This document shows, piece after piece, positions 18,107 to 26,871 of a stretch of DNA of 64,000 bases (position 1 is the stretch's first letter; each line of letters begins with the position of its first letter). The stretch is from positions 124,001-188,000 of the forward strand of contig NZ_JAODBU010000008.1 in the NCBI RefSeq assembly GCF_025336545.1. The letters are read 5' to 3'. The notes beneath the pieces are model-generated. The model was not told the DNA's origin. It did no database searches and was given only the letters and a program-made list of their open reading frames with translations. This DNA is from Eubacterium_U album (GTDB lineage: Bacteria > Bacillota > Clostridia > Lachnospirales > Lachnospiraceae). Made by a program: the position numbers and the translations under genes.

Positions 18107-18352
18107 ATGGCAGTAAAGATCAGATTAAAGAGAATGGGTAAGAAGAAAGCTCCTTTCTACAGAATTGTAGTGGCAGATTCAAGATCACCAAGAGATGGTA
18201 GATTTATTGAAGAAATCGGAACATATGATCCAAACAGAGATCCTAGCGTATTTGATTTCAACGAAGAAGCAGCTAAGAAATGGTTATCAAACGGAGCTCA
18301 GCCTACAGAAACAGTAGGAAAATTACTTAAGATTGCCGGTATTGAAAAATAA
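18107..18352 (+). CDS. rpsP: 30S ribosomal protein S16
   Basis: An 81-residue basic protein starting MAVKIRLKRMGKKKAPFYRI, the S16 N-terminus. It continues DSRSPRDGRFIEEIGTYDP. It has a GGAGG ribosome binding site, is preceded by the ffh-rpsP hairpin and is followed 18 bases later by khpA. It assembles early into the 30S body. Confidence 0.98.
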   Translation: MAVKIRLKRMGKKKAPFYRIVVADSRSPRDGRFIEEIGTYDPNRDPSVFDFNEEAAKKWLSNGAQPTETVGKLLKIAGIEK

Positions 18353-18370
18353 TAGTCAGGAGGTCTAACT

Positions 18371-18598
18371 ATGAAAGAATTAGTAGAGACAATTGCAAAA
18401 GCACTTGTAGATTCTCCGGACGAAGTAGTTGTTACTGAAAAAGAAACAGATAAAACTATTGTTTTAGAATTGAAGGTTGCAACTGATGATGTTGGAAAGA
18501 TTATCGGAAAACAGGGAAAGATTGCTAAAGCAATTCGTTCTGTTGTTAAAGCTGCATCTTCAAAATGCGACAAAAAAGTTATAGTGGACATTATATAG
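18371..18598 (+). CDS. khpA: KH-domain RNA-binding protein KhpA (YlqC)
   Basis: A 75-residue protein made of one KH domain with the GxxG loop in IIGKQGKIAKAIRSVV. KhpA forms homodimers or pairs with KhpB (EloR/Jag) and affects cell elongation and small-RNA binding in streptococci. The rpsP-khpA-rimM-trmD order is standard. It has a strong AGGAGG site and is followed by a GC-rich palindrome. Confidence 0.93.
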   Translation: MKELVETIAKALVDSPDEVVVTEKETDKTIVLELKVATDDVGKIIGKQGKIAKAIRSVVKAASSKCDKKVIVDII

Positions 18599-18611
18599 TA
18601 ACCACAAGTGC

Positions 18612-18635
18612 AACGGGACTGAATTCAGTCCCGTT
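18612..18635 (+). terminator. Perfect palindromic hairpin after khpA
   Basis: A 10-bp perfect stem (18612-18621 with 18626-18635) with an AATT loop lies 14 bases beyond khpA. It has only a weak T tail, so it may be a leaky terminator or an mRNA 3'-end stabiliser between khpA and rimM. Confidence 0.6.
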
Positions 18636-18736
18636 AATCATTTAAAAAGTTAATTTAATTATCATTAAAAATTTAAAAATATAACTAAGATCTAACATTA
18701 AATAACATTTAATAGATACTGTTTGAAAGGAAATAT

Positions 18737-19246
18737 ATGGAAAAATATTTTAGGGTAGGAGTTATTGCAAATACACATGGTATACGTGGTGAAGTAAAGG
18801 TATATCCTACAACAGATGATATTAATAGATTTAAAAAATTAAAAAAATGCATCTTAGATACAGGGAAAGAATATATAGATTTAAACGTAGAATCAGTAAA
18901 ATTTTTCAAAAATATGGTTATTCTTAAATTTAAAGAGTATAACAATATAAATGATATTGAATGCTATAAAGGAAAAGATATTTTAGTTTCCAGAGATAAT
19001 GCAGTTAAACTTGAAAAAGGCGAATATTATATAGCAGATATATTAGGGGCAAAAGTTATTCTTGAAGATGGTAGCGAATTTGGTGTTTTAGAAGATGTTA
19101 TGCAGACAGGTGCTAATGACGTTTATGTTGTTAAAACATTAGACAACAAAGAAGTATTACTTCCTAAGATTGATGAATGCGTCAAGAAACTAGACATAGA
19201 AAACAAAATTGTTACTGTGCATATCATGAAAGGATTGCTAGACTAA
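18737..19246 (+). CDS. rimM: Ribosome maturation factor RimM
   Basis: A 169-residue 30S assembly factor that helps mature the head domain near S19. The N-terminal domain begins VGVIANTHGIRGEVKVYP and the PRC-barrel starts around KGEYYIADILGAKV. Length is normal. The stop codon overlaps the trmD start by 1 base (TAATG), so the two are translationally coupled. Confidence 0.95.
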   Translation: MEKYFRVGVIANTHGIRGEVKVYPTTDDINRFKKLKKCILDTGKEYIDLNVESVKFFKNMVILKFKEYNNINDIECYKGKDILVSRDNAVKLEKGEYYIADILGAKVILEDGSEFGVLEDVMQTGANDVYVVKTLDNKEVLLPKIDECVKKLDIENKIVTVHIMKGLLD

Positions 19247-19992
19247 TGAATTATCATGTATTAACACTTTTTCCGGAAATGATTACAAATGGAGTAAATA
19301 CAAGCATTACAGGAAGAGCAATTGACAAGAAGTTAATAAATTTAAATGCAATAAATATAAGAGATTTTTCCGGAAATAAACATGGTCAGGTTGATGATTA
19401 TCCATATGGCGGAGGAGCAGGAATGCTTATGCAACCCGGACCTGTATATAGAAGTTATGAATCCGTTGTGGAAAAAATAGGATATAAGCCAAGGGTTATT
19501 TATTTAACTCCACAAGGAGAGACGTTTAACCAAAGCATGGCAGAAGATTTTGCCAAAGAAAAAGATTTGGTATTTTTATGTGGACATTACGAAGGTATAG
19601 ATGAACGTGTTTTAGAAATGATAGTTACAGATAATGTTTCTATTGGCGATTACGTCCTTACAGGAGGCGAACTCCCGGCGATGGTAATGATAGATACCAT
19701 TTCAAGACTTATTCCAGGTGTCTTGAATAATAACGTATCTGCTGAATTCGAATCGTTTAATGATAATTTATTGGAGTATCCGCAATATACACGTCCTGAT
19801 ACTTTTATGGATAAAAAAGTACCACCAATTCTCTTATCGGGAGATCATGCTAAAGTAGATAAATGGAGAAGAGAGCAGTCGATAATCAGAACTATTAAGA
19901 GACGTCCTGATTTGATGGAAAAAGCTAATTTAACAAAAGAAGATATAAAATTTATCGAAAAATTAGAAAATGAAAAAAATGCTTGCAAATGA
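19246..19992 (+). CDS. trmD: tRNA (guanine-N1)-methyltransferase TrmD
   Basis: A 248-residue SPOUT methyltransferase that makes m1G37 in tRNAs, preventing frameshifts. It starts MNYHVLTLFPEM and carries the trefoil-knot motifs YPYGGGAGMLMQPGP, GHYEGIDERV and SIGDYVLTGGELP. The start at 19246 overlaps the rimM stop by 1 base; the longer frame from 19177 lies wholly in rimM and is not conserved-looking. Confidence 0.97.
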   Translation: MNYHVLTLFPEMITNGVNTSITGRAIDKKLINLNAINIRDFSGNKHGQVDDYPYGGGAGMLMQPGPVYRSYESVVEKIGYKPRVIYLTPQGETFNQSMAEDFAKEKDLVFLCGHYEGIDERVLEMIVTDNVSIGDYVLTGGELPAMVMIDTISRLIPGVLNNNVSAEFESFNDNLLEYPQYTRPDTFMDKKVPPILLSGDHAKVDKWRREQSIIRTIKRRPDLMEKANLTKEDIKFIEKLENEKNACK

Positions 19993-20030
19993 TATAGTCT
20001 TATGGTATTATTACAAATGCTGTAAAAAGG

Positions 20031-20069
20031 AGATGTTCCGCTGTTGCTTTGATAGCATTAAGAATGTCT
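20031..20069 (+). promoter_or_regulatory. Candidate L19 leader structure
   Basis: Just before rplS, AGATGTTC (20031-20038) can pair with 20062-20069 and an inner GCTGT (20040-20044) with ATAGC (20052-20056), giving a nested stem. Position and shape resemble the autoregulatory L19 ribosomal leader of Firmicutes. I assign it by structure and location only. Confidence 0.5.
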
Positions 20070-20089
20070 AATGAAATAAGGAGGCAGTT

Positions 20090-20437
20090 ATGAACGATAT
20101 TATCAGAGAAATTGAGGCAGCTCAGTTAAAAGAAAACGTAGCAGATTTTAATGTTGGTGATACAGTTAAAGTATACGCTAAGATTAAAGAAGGAAACCGT
20201 GAAAGAATTCAGGTTTTCGAAGGTTTAGTAATTAAGAAACAGGGTGGAAGCACAAGAGCAACATTTACTGTAAGAAAGAATTCAAACGGTATCGGTGTTG
20301 AAAAGACTTGGCCATTACACACACCTACAATCGACAAAATCGAAGTAGTTAGAAAAGGTAAAGTTAGAAGAGCTAAACTTAACTACATCAGAAGCAGAGT
20401 TGGTAAGGCAGCTAAGGTTAAAGAATTAGTTAAATAA
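20090..20437 (+). CDS. rplS: 50S ribosomal protein L19
   Basis: A 115-residue L19 with the family signatures FNVGDTVKVYAKI, RIQVFEGLVI and the C-terminal KVRRAKLNYIRSRVGKAAKVKE. It sits at the 30S-50S interface. It has a strong AAGGAGG ribosome binding site, a structured leader and a strong terminator, and closes the rpsP-to-rplS block. No signal peptidase gene follows, unlike in several relatives. Confidence 0.98.
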   Translation: MNDIIREIEAAQLKENVADFNVGDTVKVYAKIKEGNRERIQVFEGLVIKKQGGSTRATFTVRKNSNGIGVEKTWPLHTPTIDKIEVVRKGKVRRAKLNYIRSRVGKAAKVKELVK

Positions 20438-20449
20438 TTATTATACCAT

Positions 20450-20484
20450 AAAAAGGAGCGAGTATTTAACTCACTCCTTTTTTT
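20450..20484 (+). terminator. Terminator after rplS
   Basis: A 14-position stem (20450-20463 with 20469-20482, one C-A mismatch) with a 5-base loop is followed by a T run. Clear intrinsic terminator. Confidence 0.88.
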
Positions 20485-20600
20485 AAACTTGAAGATTAGA
20501 TATATTTAAATGTTTAAATATACGATATCATTTTAAAGTAAGTAATTAGTAATGATTTTATGAAATACAATAACGTTTTATGTATAATTAAGGAGGAAAT

Positions 20601-21440
20601 ATGGATTATCAGTGGTATCCGGGACATATGACAAAAGCAAAACGTCAGATGCAGGAAGATATAAAATTAATTGATTTAGTGATTGAACTTGTAGATGCAA
20701 GAGTACCTTTAAGTAGTAGAAATCCGGACATCGATGATTTAGGAAAAAATAAAGCTCGCTTGATTTTACTTAATAAATCGGACTTGGCTGATGATGATCA
20801 AAATGAAAAATGGATTGAATACTTTAAAGAAAAAGGTTATCATGCACTAAAAATAAATTCTAAAAACAAATCGGGGATTAAAGAGATAAATAATGTAGTT
20901 AATGAGGCGTGTAAAGAAAAAATTGAAAGAGACCGTAAACGAGGAATTAAAAACAGACCTGTAAGAGCTATGGTTGTTGGTATCCCAAACGTAGGAAAAT
21001 CTACATTTATTAATGCATATGCCGGAAGAAATTGTGCAAAAACAGGAAATAAACCGGGCGTTACAAAAGGAAAACAGTGGATTAAATTAAGTAAAACATT
21101 GGAATTATTAGATACACCGGGTATTTTGTGGCCTAAATTTGAAGATCAGGCTATAGGGCTTAAATTAGCGTTAATCGGTTCCATAAATGATAATATTCTT
21201 GATGTAAGCGATATGGCATATGAATTTGTAAAAATATTAAATAATAGTTATGAAAATGCTATACCTAACAGATTTGGTGTAGAAAAGAATGATGATCCAT
21301 TAAAGATGTTAGAAGGAATAGCAGAAGTAAGAGGATGCAAATTAAAAGGAAATGTTTTAGACTTAGAAAAAGCATCTTCAATTTTACTTGAAGAATTTAG
21401 AAGTGGAAAATTAGGAAAAATTACATTAGACAGACTGTAA
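20601..21440 (+). CDS. rbgA: Ribosome biogenesis GTPase RbgA (YlqF)
   Basis: A 279-residue circularly permuted GTPase. The G4 motif NKSD (58-61) comes before G1 GIPNVGKST (127-135) and G3 DTPG (171-174). The N-terminus MDYQWYPGHMTKAKRQM is diagnostic. RbgA is needed for late 50S assembly (uL16 incorporation) in Bacillus. It is followed by rnhB after 10 bases, the usual neighbour. Confidence 0.96.
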   Translation: MDYQWYPGHMTKAKRQMQEDIKLIDLVIELVDARVPLSSRNPDIDDLGKNKARLILLNKSDLADDDQNEKWIEYFKEKGYHALKINSKNKSGIKEINNVVNEACKEKIERDRKRGIKNRPVRAMVVGIPNVGKSTFINAYAGRNCAKTGNKPGVTKGKQWIKLSKTLELLDTPGILWPKFEDQAIGLKLALIGSINDNILDVSDMAYEFVKILNNSYENAIPNRFGVEKNDDPLKMLEGIAEVRGCKLKGNVLDLEKASSILLEEFRSGKLGKITLDRL

Positions 21441-21450
21441 GGAATATAAA

Positions 21451-22215
21451 ATGGGACAAAAAAGTATAAGTGATATAAATAATATATTAAAAAACTTAAG
21501 TGTCAAAGAATTAAATTCTTTTATAATGGAATTTAACGTTGACGAAAGACAAGGTGTAAAAAAACTTGTAGCAAAAGCTCAAAAAATGCTTGAAAAGTAT
21601 GAACTTGAATTGCAACGTACCTACAAGATGGGTGAATTTGAAAGAAAATACAGCGATTATGAATTTATCTGCGGTATAGATGAAGTTGGTCGTGGACCAT
21701 TAGCCGGTCCTGTAGTTGCAGGAGCTGTAATATTGCCTAAAGATTGTGATATATTATATTTGAATGATTCAAAACAACTTTCAGCAAAGAAACGAGAAGA
21801 ACTTTATGATGAAATAATGGAAAAAGCTGTAGCTGCAAAAACTGCAATGGTTAGTCCTGCTCAAATAGATGAAATCAATATTTTACAGGCGACATATGAA
21901 GCTATGCGTACTGCAATAAGTCAGCTAGAAGTTAAACCAACACTTCTTTTAAATGATGCCGTAAATATTCCGGGTGTAGATATTAAGCAGATTGGAATTA
22001 TTAAAGGTGATGCTAAAAGCAAATCTATCGCAGCTGCAAGTATAATTGCGAAAGTAACCAGAGATGCAATGATGGTAGAATATGATAAATTATATCCTGA
22101 ATATGATTTTGCTTCAAATAAAGGATATGGTTCAGCCAAACATATTGAGGCAATTAAAAAGTTTGGCCCTTGTCCTATTCATAGAGAAACATTTATTACT
22201 AATTTTGTAAAGTGA
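21451..22215 (+). CDS. rnhB: Ribonuclease HII
   Basis: A 254-residue RNase HII that nicks RNA-DNA junctions to remove misincorporated ribonucleotides. The catalytic pair D77-E78 is in GIDEVGRGPLAGP. An N-terminal extension of about 70 residues, helical and Lys/Glu-rich, precedes the catalytic domain, as in many Clostridial and Bacillus enzymes. The ribosome binding site is weak (AAGGAA). Likely co-transcribed with rbgA and yraN. Confidence 0.95.
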   Translation: MGQKSISDINNILKNLSVKELNSFIMEFNVDERQGVKKLVAKAQKMLEKYELELQRTYKMGEFERKYSDYEFICGIDEVGRGPLAGPVVAGAVILPKDCDILYLNDSKQLSAKKREELYDEIMEKAVAAKTAMVSPAQIDEINILQATYEAMRTAISQLEVKPTLLLNDAVNIPGVDIKQIGIIKGDAKSKSIAAASIIAKVTRDAMMVEYDKLYPEYDFASNKGYGSAKHIEAIKKFGPCPIHRETFITNFVK

Positions 22216-22240
22216 TTAACTTACCGAATAAGGAGAGATA

Positions 22241-22591
22241 TTGAACAAGAGAATTATTGGAGGGTATAAAAAAGATATAGCTACAGAATATTTGATTGAA
22301 CATGGCTATAAGATAATTGATAGAAATTTTTCCTGCAAAAGTGGAGAGATAGACATAGTTGCAAAAGATAAAGAATATTTATGTTTTATCGAGGTGAAAT
22401 ATCGGGAGAATAATAAATATGGCGATGCTTTAGAAGCGATAAATTATAAAAAACAACAGAAGTTATTTAAATGTGCTAATATATATATAATGGCTAATAA
22501 GTTAGTCGAAAATCTAAATTATCGCTTTGATGTTGTAGCAATTAAAGGTGAAAATATAGAATTAATTAAGAATGCATTTGGAGCAATGTAA
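22241..22591 (+). CDS. yraN: UPF0102 (YraN) family endonuclease-like protein
   Basis: A 116-residue protein with the endonuclease-like core G-E-I-D-I-V-A followed by FIEVKYR (the E-x-K of the fold). Family members are usually next to rnhB; no cellular function is firmly known. It starts with TTG at 22241 after AAGGAGAG. Its stop codon overlaps the pgeF ATG by 1 base. Confidence 0.88.
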   Translation: MNKRIIGGYKKDIATEYLIEHGYKIIDRNFSCKSGEIDIVAKDKEYLCFIEVKYRENNKYGDALEAINYKKQQKLFKCANIYIMANKLVENLNYRFDVVAIKGENIELIKNAFGAM

Positions 22592-23430
22592 TGATTATAT
22601 TAAATAAAAAGAACAGAACAACAACAAGTATAAAATTTGGAAACGGAATTCCTTATATCAGTTTTAATGCATTAGAACAGACAGGAATGGTTGTCAATGC
22701 ATTTTCTACAAGACAGGGTGGTGTAAGTGTAGGCTGCCTTGAATCCATGAATCTAGGATTTAACAGGGGAGATTTAGATGAAAATGTATTAAAAAATCAT
22801 AAAATATTTGCTAAGGCTGTCGGATTTCCATATGAAAATATAGTTACGACAAATCAGACACACACTACTAATGTAAGAGTTGTTACAAAAGAAGATTGTG
22901 GTAAAGGCATTACAAAGGACAGGGACTATTCTGATGTAGACGGTTTAATAACAAATGTTCCGGGAATTGTTTTGACAACATATTACGCTGATTGTGTTCC
23001 TCTTTATATACTTGATCCGGTTAATAAAGCAATTGGCTTGTCGCATTCAGGATGGAAAGGAACAGTAAAGCGCATAGGTGATAATACATTGAAATTAATG
23101 AATGAAAATTATGGTACAAACCCAAAAGATGTAATTTGCTGTATTGGTCCGTCAATATGTCAGGATTGTTATGAGATAAGCGAAGACGTTGCAAATGAAT
23201 TTATAAACGAATTTGGTAAAAATAATAAAATATTATATAATAAAGGGAATGGAAAATATCAGTTAAATTTATGGGAAAGTGTAAAACAGGTATTTCTTGA
23301 TGCGGGTGTTGAATATGACAATATCTACACTACAGATATTTGCACATGCTGCAATAAAGATGAATTGTTTTCTCATAGGGGGCATCATGGAAAAAGAGGA
23401 AACTTAGCTGCATTTTTAATGCTTAAATAA
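22591..23430 (+). CDS. pgeF: Peptidoglycan editing factor PgeF (laccase-domain, YfiH/YlmD family)
   Basis: A 279-residue protein with the family's conserved segments AFSTRQGGVS near the N-terminus, TNQTHTTNV, YADCVPLY and HSGWKGT. The Cys and His residues in these form a metal site. The family was long annotated as polyphenol oxidase; E. coli YfiH/PgeF acts in correcting mis-incorporated residues in peptidoglycan precursors, and purine-nucleoside activities are also reported. It overlaps yraN by 1 base, indicating one operon. Confidence 0.88.
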   Translation: MIILNKKNRTTTSIKFGNGIPYISFNALEQTGMVVNAFSTRQGGVSVGCLESMNLGFNRGDLDENVLKNHKIFAKAVGFPYENIVTTNQTHTTNVRVVTKEDCGKGITKDRDYSDVDGLITNVPGIVLTTYYADCVPLYILDPVNKAIGLSHSGWKGTVKRIGDNTLKLMNENYGTNPKDVICCIGPSICQDCYEISEDVANEFINEFGKNNKILYNKGNGKYQLNLWESVKQVFLDAGVEYDNIYTTDICTCCNKDELFSHRGHHGKRGNLAAFLMLK

Positions 23431-23489
23431 TATCAGCTTAATCATGTTTCCTTCATATAACTATTATTTGTACTAAAATGGAGAATCAT

Positions 23490-24848
23490 ATGAATAACAG
23501 GCATTTAATAAAGAGTGTGACTCCGGGTTCTATTGCAGAAGAAATGGAAATAGAAGCAGGGGATTACCTATTAGAAGTAAATGGTACAACAATAGTTGAT
23601 ATATTTGATTATCAGCTTTTGTGTATGGACGAATTTATAGATGTTGTAATAGAAAAAAGTAATGGCGAACAGTGGGAATTAGAAATTGAAAAAGATGAAA
23701 ATGAAGAGTTAGGTTTAGAATTTGAAAACGGCCTTATGGATGAATATAGGTCATGCTGTAATAAATGTATGTTTTGTTTTATTGATCAGATGCCACCCGG
23801 TATGAGAGAGACTTTATATTTTAAAGACGATGACTCGAGACTTTCATTTTTACAGGGAAATTATATAACTTTAACTAATATGAATGAAAATGATGTTGAC
23901 CGTATAATAAGATATAATCTATCTCCAATTAATATATCTGTACACACTACAAATCCTAAACTTAGATGTAAAATGCTAAATAACAGATTTGCCGGTGATA
24001 AACTTAAATATATAGATAGATTAAACGCAGCTGACGTTGAAATGAACGGACAAGTTGTATTATGCAAAAATGTAAATGATAAAGAAGAACTAGAAAGAAC
24101 GATTAGTGATTTAGAGAAATATATTCCAAATATGAGAAGTGTTTCCATTGTTCCTTCAGGTCTTACAAAATTTAGAGACGGTTTATATCCTTTAGAATTA
24201 TTTGAGAAAGAAGATGCTTGTGCTGTAATAGATACTATTGAAAAATGGCAGAAGCATTTTTATGAAAAATATGGGATACACTTTATACATGCAAGTGATG
24301 AATGGTATATTTTAGCAGAAAGAGAAATGCCTGAAGAAGAGAGGTATGATGGATATTTACAACTGGAAAATGGTGTAGGAATGATTAGAAGCTTTATAGA
24401 AGAGGTGAAGGATTACCTTGATTCTATTGAAGGTGATGATAGAGTTATAAATGTATCTACAATAAGTGGAGTGTTAGCATATGATACTATAAAGTCAAGT
24501 TGTGACAAGATAAATAAAAAATTCCCAAATGTAAATGTACACGTATATAAAATAATTAATGACTATTTTGGACATTCAATTACAGTTACAGGACTTCTTA
24601 CAGGACAGGATATATGTTCTCAACTTTCGGGAAAAGAATTAGGGGATAACTTACTTTTGCCTACAAATACATTGAAAGCTGATGAAAATATATTTTTAGA
24701 TGACATGACATTAGAGGAATTTGAAAAGAATTTACAAATAAATACAATTATTGTAAAATCTAGTGGAATGGATTTTGTGAAAACCATTATAAACGAAAAT
24801 GAAGATAATAATCCAAAAATAAGTACAAATTCTAAATATGAATTGTAG
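23490..24848 (+). CDS. PDZ plus DUF512 radical-SAM-like protein (TIGR03279 type)
   Basis: A 452-residue protein. Residues 1 to about 75 form a PDZ-like domain (KSVTPGSIAEEMEIEAGD). Then comes a C-x3-C-x2-C cluster at C89, C93 and C96 (CCNKCMFCFIDQMPPGMR), the spacing used by radical SAM enzymes for their 4Fe-4S cluster, followed by a TIM-barrel-like region and the C-terminal DUF512 part. Family members lie beside der in Clostridia and also occur in cyanobacteria; no reaction is established. The ATG at 23490 follows GGAG by 6 bases; the ATG at 23478 overlaps that site. Confidence 0.85.
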   Translation: MNNRHLIKSVTPGSIAEEMEIEAGDYLLEVNGTTIVDIFDYQLLCMDEFIDVVIEKSNGEQWELEIEKDENEELGLEFENGLMDEYRSCCNKCMFCFIDQMPPGMRETLYFKDDDSRLSFLQGNYITLTNMNENDVDRIIRYNLSPINISVHTTNPKLRCKMLNNRFAGDKLKYIDRLNAADVEMNGQVVLCKNVNDKEELERTISDLEKYIPNMRSVSIVPSGLTKFRDGLYPLELFEKEDACAVIDTIEKWQKHFYEKYGIHFIHASDEWYILAEREMPEEERYDGYLQLENGVGMIRSFIEEVKDYLDSIEGDDRVINVSTISGVLAYDTIKSSCDKINKKFPNVNVHVYKIINDYFGHSITVTGLLTGQDICSQLSGKELGDNLLLPTNTLKADENIFLDDMTLEEFEKNLQINTIIVKSSGMDFVKTIINENEDNNPKISTNSKYEL

Positions 24849-24887
24849 AGTACTTGAAATTAAACAGATACAAATAGGAGATTAGAT

Positions 24888-26210
24888 ATGAGTAAACCAA
24901 TAGTTGCCATTGTAGGAAGACCTAATGTAGGAAAATCTACGCTCTTTAATGCATTGGCAGGAGAAATGATTTCTATAGTAAAAGACACTCCGGGTGTCAC
25001 AAGAGATAGAATTTACGCAGATGTAGAATGGCTTAACCATAATTTTACATTGATTGATACAGGCGGAATTGAGCCGGACAGTAGAGATATTATTTTATCA
25101 CAGATGAGAGAACAGGCTCAGATAGCAATCGATACTGCTGATGTAATTATATTTATAACAGATGTACGTCAGGGACTTGTCGATTCAGATACAAAAGTAG
25201 CTGACATGCTTAGAAGAAGTCATAAGCCGGTAATCTTAGCTGTTAACAAGGTGGATAATTTTGATAAATTTATGCCTGATGTATATGAATTTTATAATTT
25301 AGGAATTGGTGATCCACAGCCTATATCAGCATCATCAAGACTTGGAATTGGTGACTTGCTTGACCGTGTAGTTGAACACTTTGACGGACTCGAATTAGAA
25401 GAGGAAGAAGATGAAAGACCAAGAATTGCAGTTGTAGGTAAGCCAAATGTAGGAAAATCATCTTTGGTAAACAAACTTACAGGAAATAATCGTGTGATTG
25501 TATCAAATATAGCCGGCACAACAAGAGACGCAATTGATACTGAAATTACATGGAATGGTAAGGAGTACGTATTTATTGATACTGCAGGTTTGAGACGTAA
25601 AAAGAAAATAAAAGAAGAAATTGAAAGATATAGTATTATAAGAACTGTAACAGCCGTTGAAAGAGCGAATGTAGTTGTTGTAATGATTGATGCAACAGAA
25701 GGTATTACAGAACAGGATGCTAAAATTGCGGGAATCGCTCATGAAAATGGCAAAGGTGTAATTATTGCCGTTAATAAATGGGATGCAATTGAAAAAAATG
25801 ATAAAACAATATATCAGTTTACTGCAAAAATACGAGATGTACTTGCGTATATGCCATATGCTGAAATAATGTTCATTTCTGCCCAAACGGGTCAGAGACT
25901 TCCCAAATTATTTGATATGATTGATACAGTTTTAGAAAATCAGTCAATGCGTGTTGGAACAGGTGTATTGAACGAAATAATGACAGAAGCAGTTGCTTTA
26001 CAGCAGCCACCATCAGACAAGGGTAAACGATTGAAATTATACTATATAACACAGGTAGCAGTTAAACCGCCAACTTTTGTTATATTTGTAAATGATAAAG
26101 AACTGATGCATTTTTCATATACAAGATATATTGAAAATAAAATAAGAGAAAGTTTTGGATTCAAAGGAACTCCTTTAAGATTTATTATAAGGGAACGAAA
26201 GGAAAGTTAA
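24888..26210 (+). CDS. der: Ribosome biogenesis GTPase Der (EngA)
   Basis: A 440-residue protein with two tandem GTPase domains: G1 GRPNVGKS at residues 10-17 and a second KPNVGKSSLVNKL, DTGG and DTAG, NKVD and NKWD. The C-terminal KH-like domain follows. It is needed for 50S subunit maturation. It abuts plsY with no spacer (stop at 26210, ATG at 26211). Confidence 0.97.
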   Translation: MSKPIVAIVGRPNVGKSTLFNALAGEMISIVKDTPGVTRDRIYADVEWLNHNFTLIDTGGIEPDSRDIILSQMREQAQIAIDTADVIIFITDVRQGLVDSDTKVADMLRRSHKPVILAVNKVDNFDKFMPDVYEFYNLGIGDPQPISASSRLGIGDLLDRVVEHFDGLELEEEEDERPRIAVVGKPNVGKSSLVNKLTGNNRVIVSNIAGTTRDAIDTEITWNGKEYVFIDTAGLRRKKKIKEEIERYSIIRTVTAVERANVVVVMIDATEGITEQDAKIAGIAHENGKGVIIAVNKWDAIEKNDKTIYQFTAKIRDVLAYMPYAEIMFISAQTGQRLPKLFDMIDTVLENQSMRVGTGVLNEIMTEAVALQQPPSDKGKRLKLYYITQVAVKPPTFVIFVNDKELMHFSYTRYIENKIRESFGFKGTPLRFIIRERKES

Positions 26211-26870
26211 ATGATTGCTCAGAGAATTATTTGCATAGTTTTAGGATATTTTTTCGGCCTTATAGAAATGGGATACATTTTAGGCAAGATAAAAAATATT
26301 GATATTAGAGATTTTGGAAGTGGAAATTCAGGAACAACAAATACAATGCGTGTTCTTGGTAAAAAAGCAGGATTAATCACATTTTTTGTTGATGCATTAA
26401 AAGCAGTATTTTGTGGTTTGCTTGTTTATGCTTTGTTTCATAAATCATGTGAAAATATTATGTTTGTTTTATTGCTTTATTCTGGATTTGGTGTTATTTT
26501 AGGACATAATTTTCCGTTTTACATGAAATTTAAAGGTGGAAAAGGAATTGCGGCGTCAGCAGGAATGATTACATCTTTAGCTATATATGATTGGAAATTT
26601 GTTGTTCTTGGATTTTTTGTGTTTTTTATATCTTTATATATAACAAAGTATGTATCATTTTCATCGTTAATGCTTATGGGCTCATTGTTAATAGAAATGA
26701 TTGTATGGGGTCAGCTTGGAATGGTACATAATCTTAATCCGGAATGCAGAATTGAAGCGTACATTATTACAGGTCTTATGACAGCACTTGCTTTTGTAAG
26801 ACATAAAGACAATATAAAAAGATTAGCCAATGGTACAGAACGAAAAATTGGCGAAAAGAAGGAGGCATAA
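26211..26870 (+). CDS. plsY: Glycerol-3-phosphate acyltransferase PlsY
   Basis: A 219-residue integral membrane acyltransferase that uses acyl-phosphate (from PlsX) to make lysophosphatidic acid. Family motifs: FGSGNSGTTNTMRVLGKKAG after the first membrane segment and GHNFPFYMKFKGGKGIA in the middle. Five or more hydrophobic segments are visible. It is followed by gpsA after 1 base, so the substrate-making and substrate-using steps are coupled. Confidence 0.95.
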   Translation: MIAQRIICIVLGYFFGLIEMGYILGKIKNIDIRDFGSGNSGTTNTMRVLGKKAGLITFFVDALKAVFCGLLVYALFHKSCENIMFVLLLYSGFGVILGHNFPFYMKFKGGKGIAASAGMITSLAIYDWKFVVLGFFVFFISLYITKYVSFSSLMLMGSLLIEMIVWGQLGMVHNLNPECRIEAYIITGLMTALAFVRHKDNIKRLANGTERKIGEKKEA

Positions 26871-26871
26871 T

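Noticed and set aside
20583..20588. TATAAT just before rbgA as a promoter
   Set aside because: Transcription would start inside the ribosome binding site, and no -35 element lies at the right distance.
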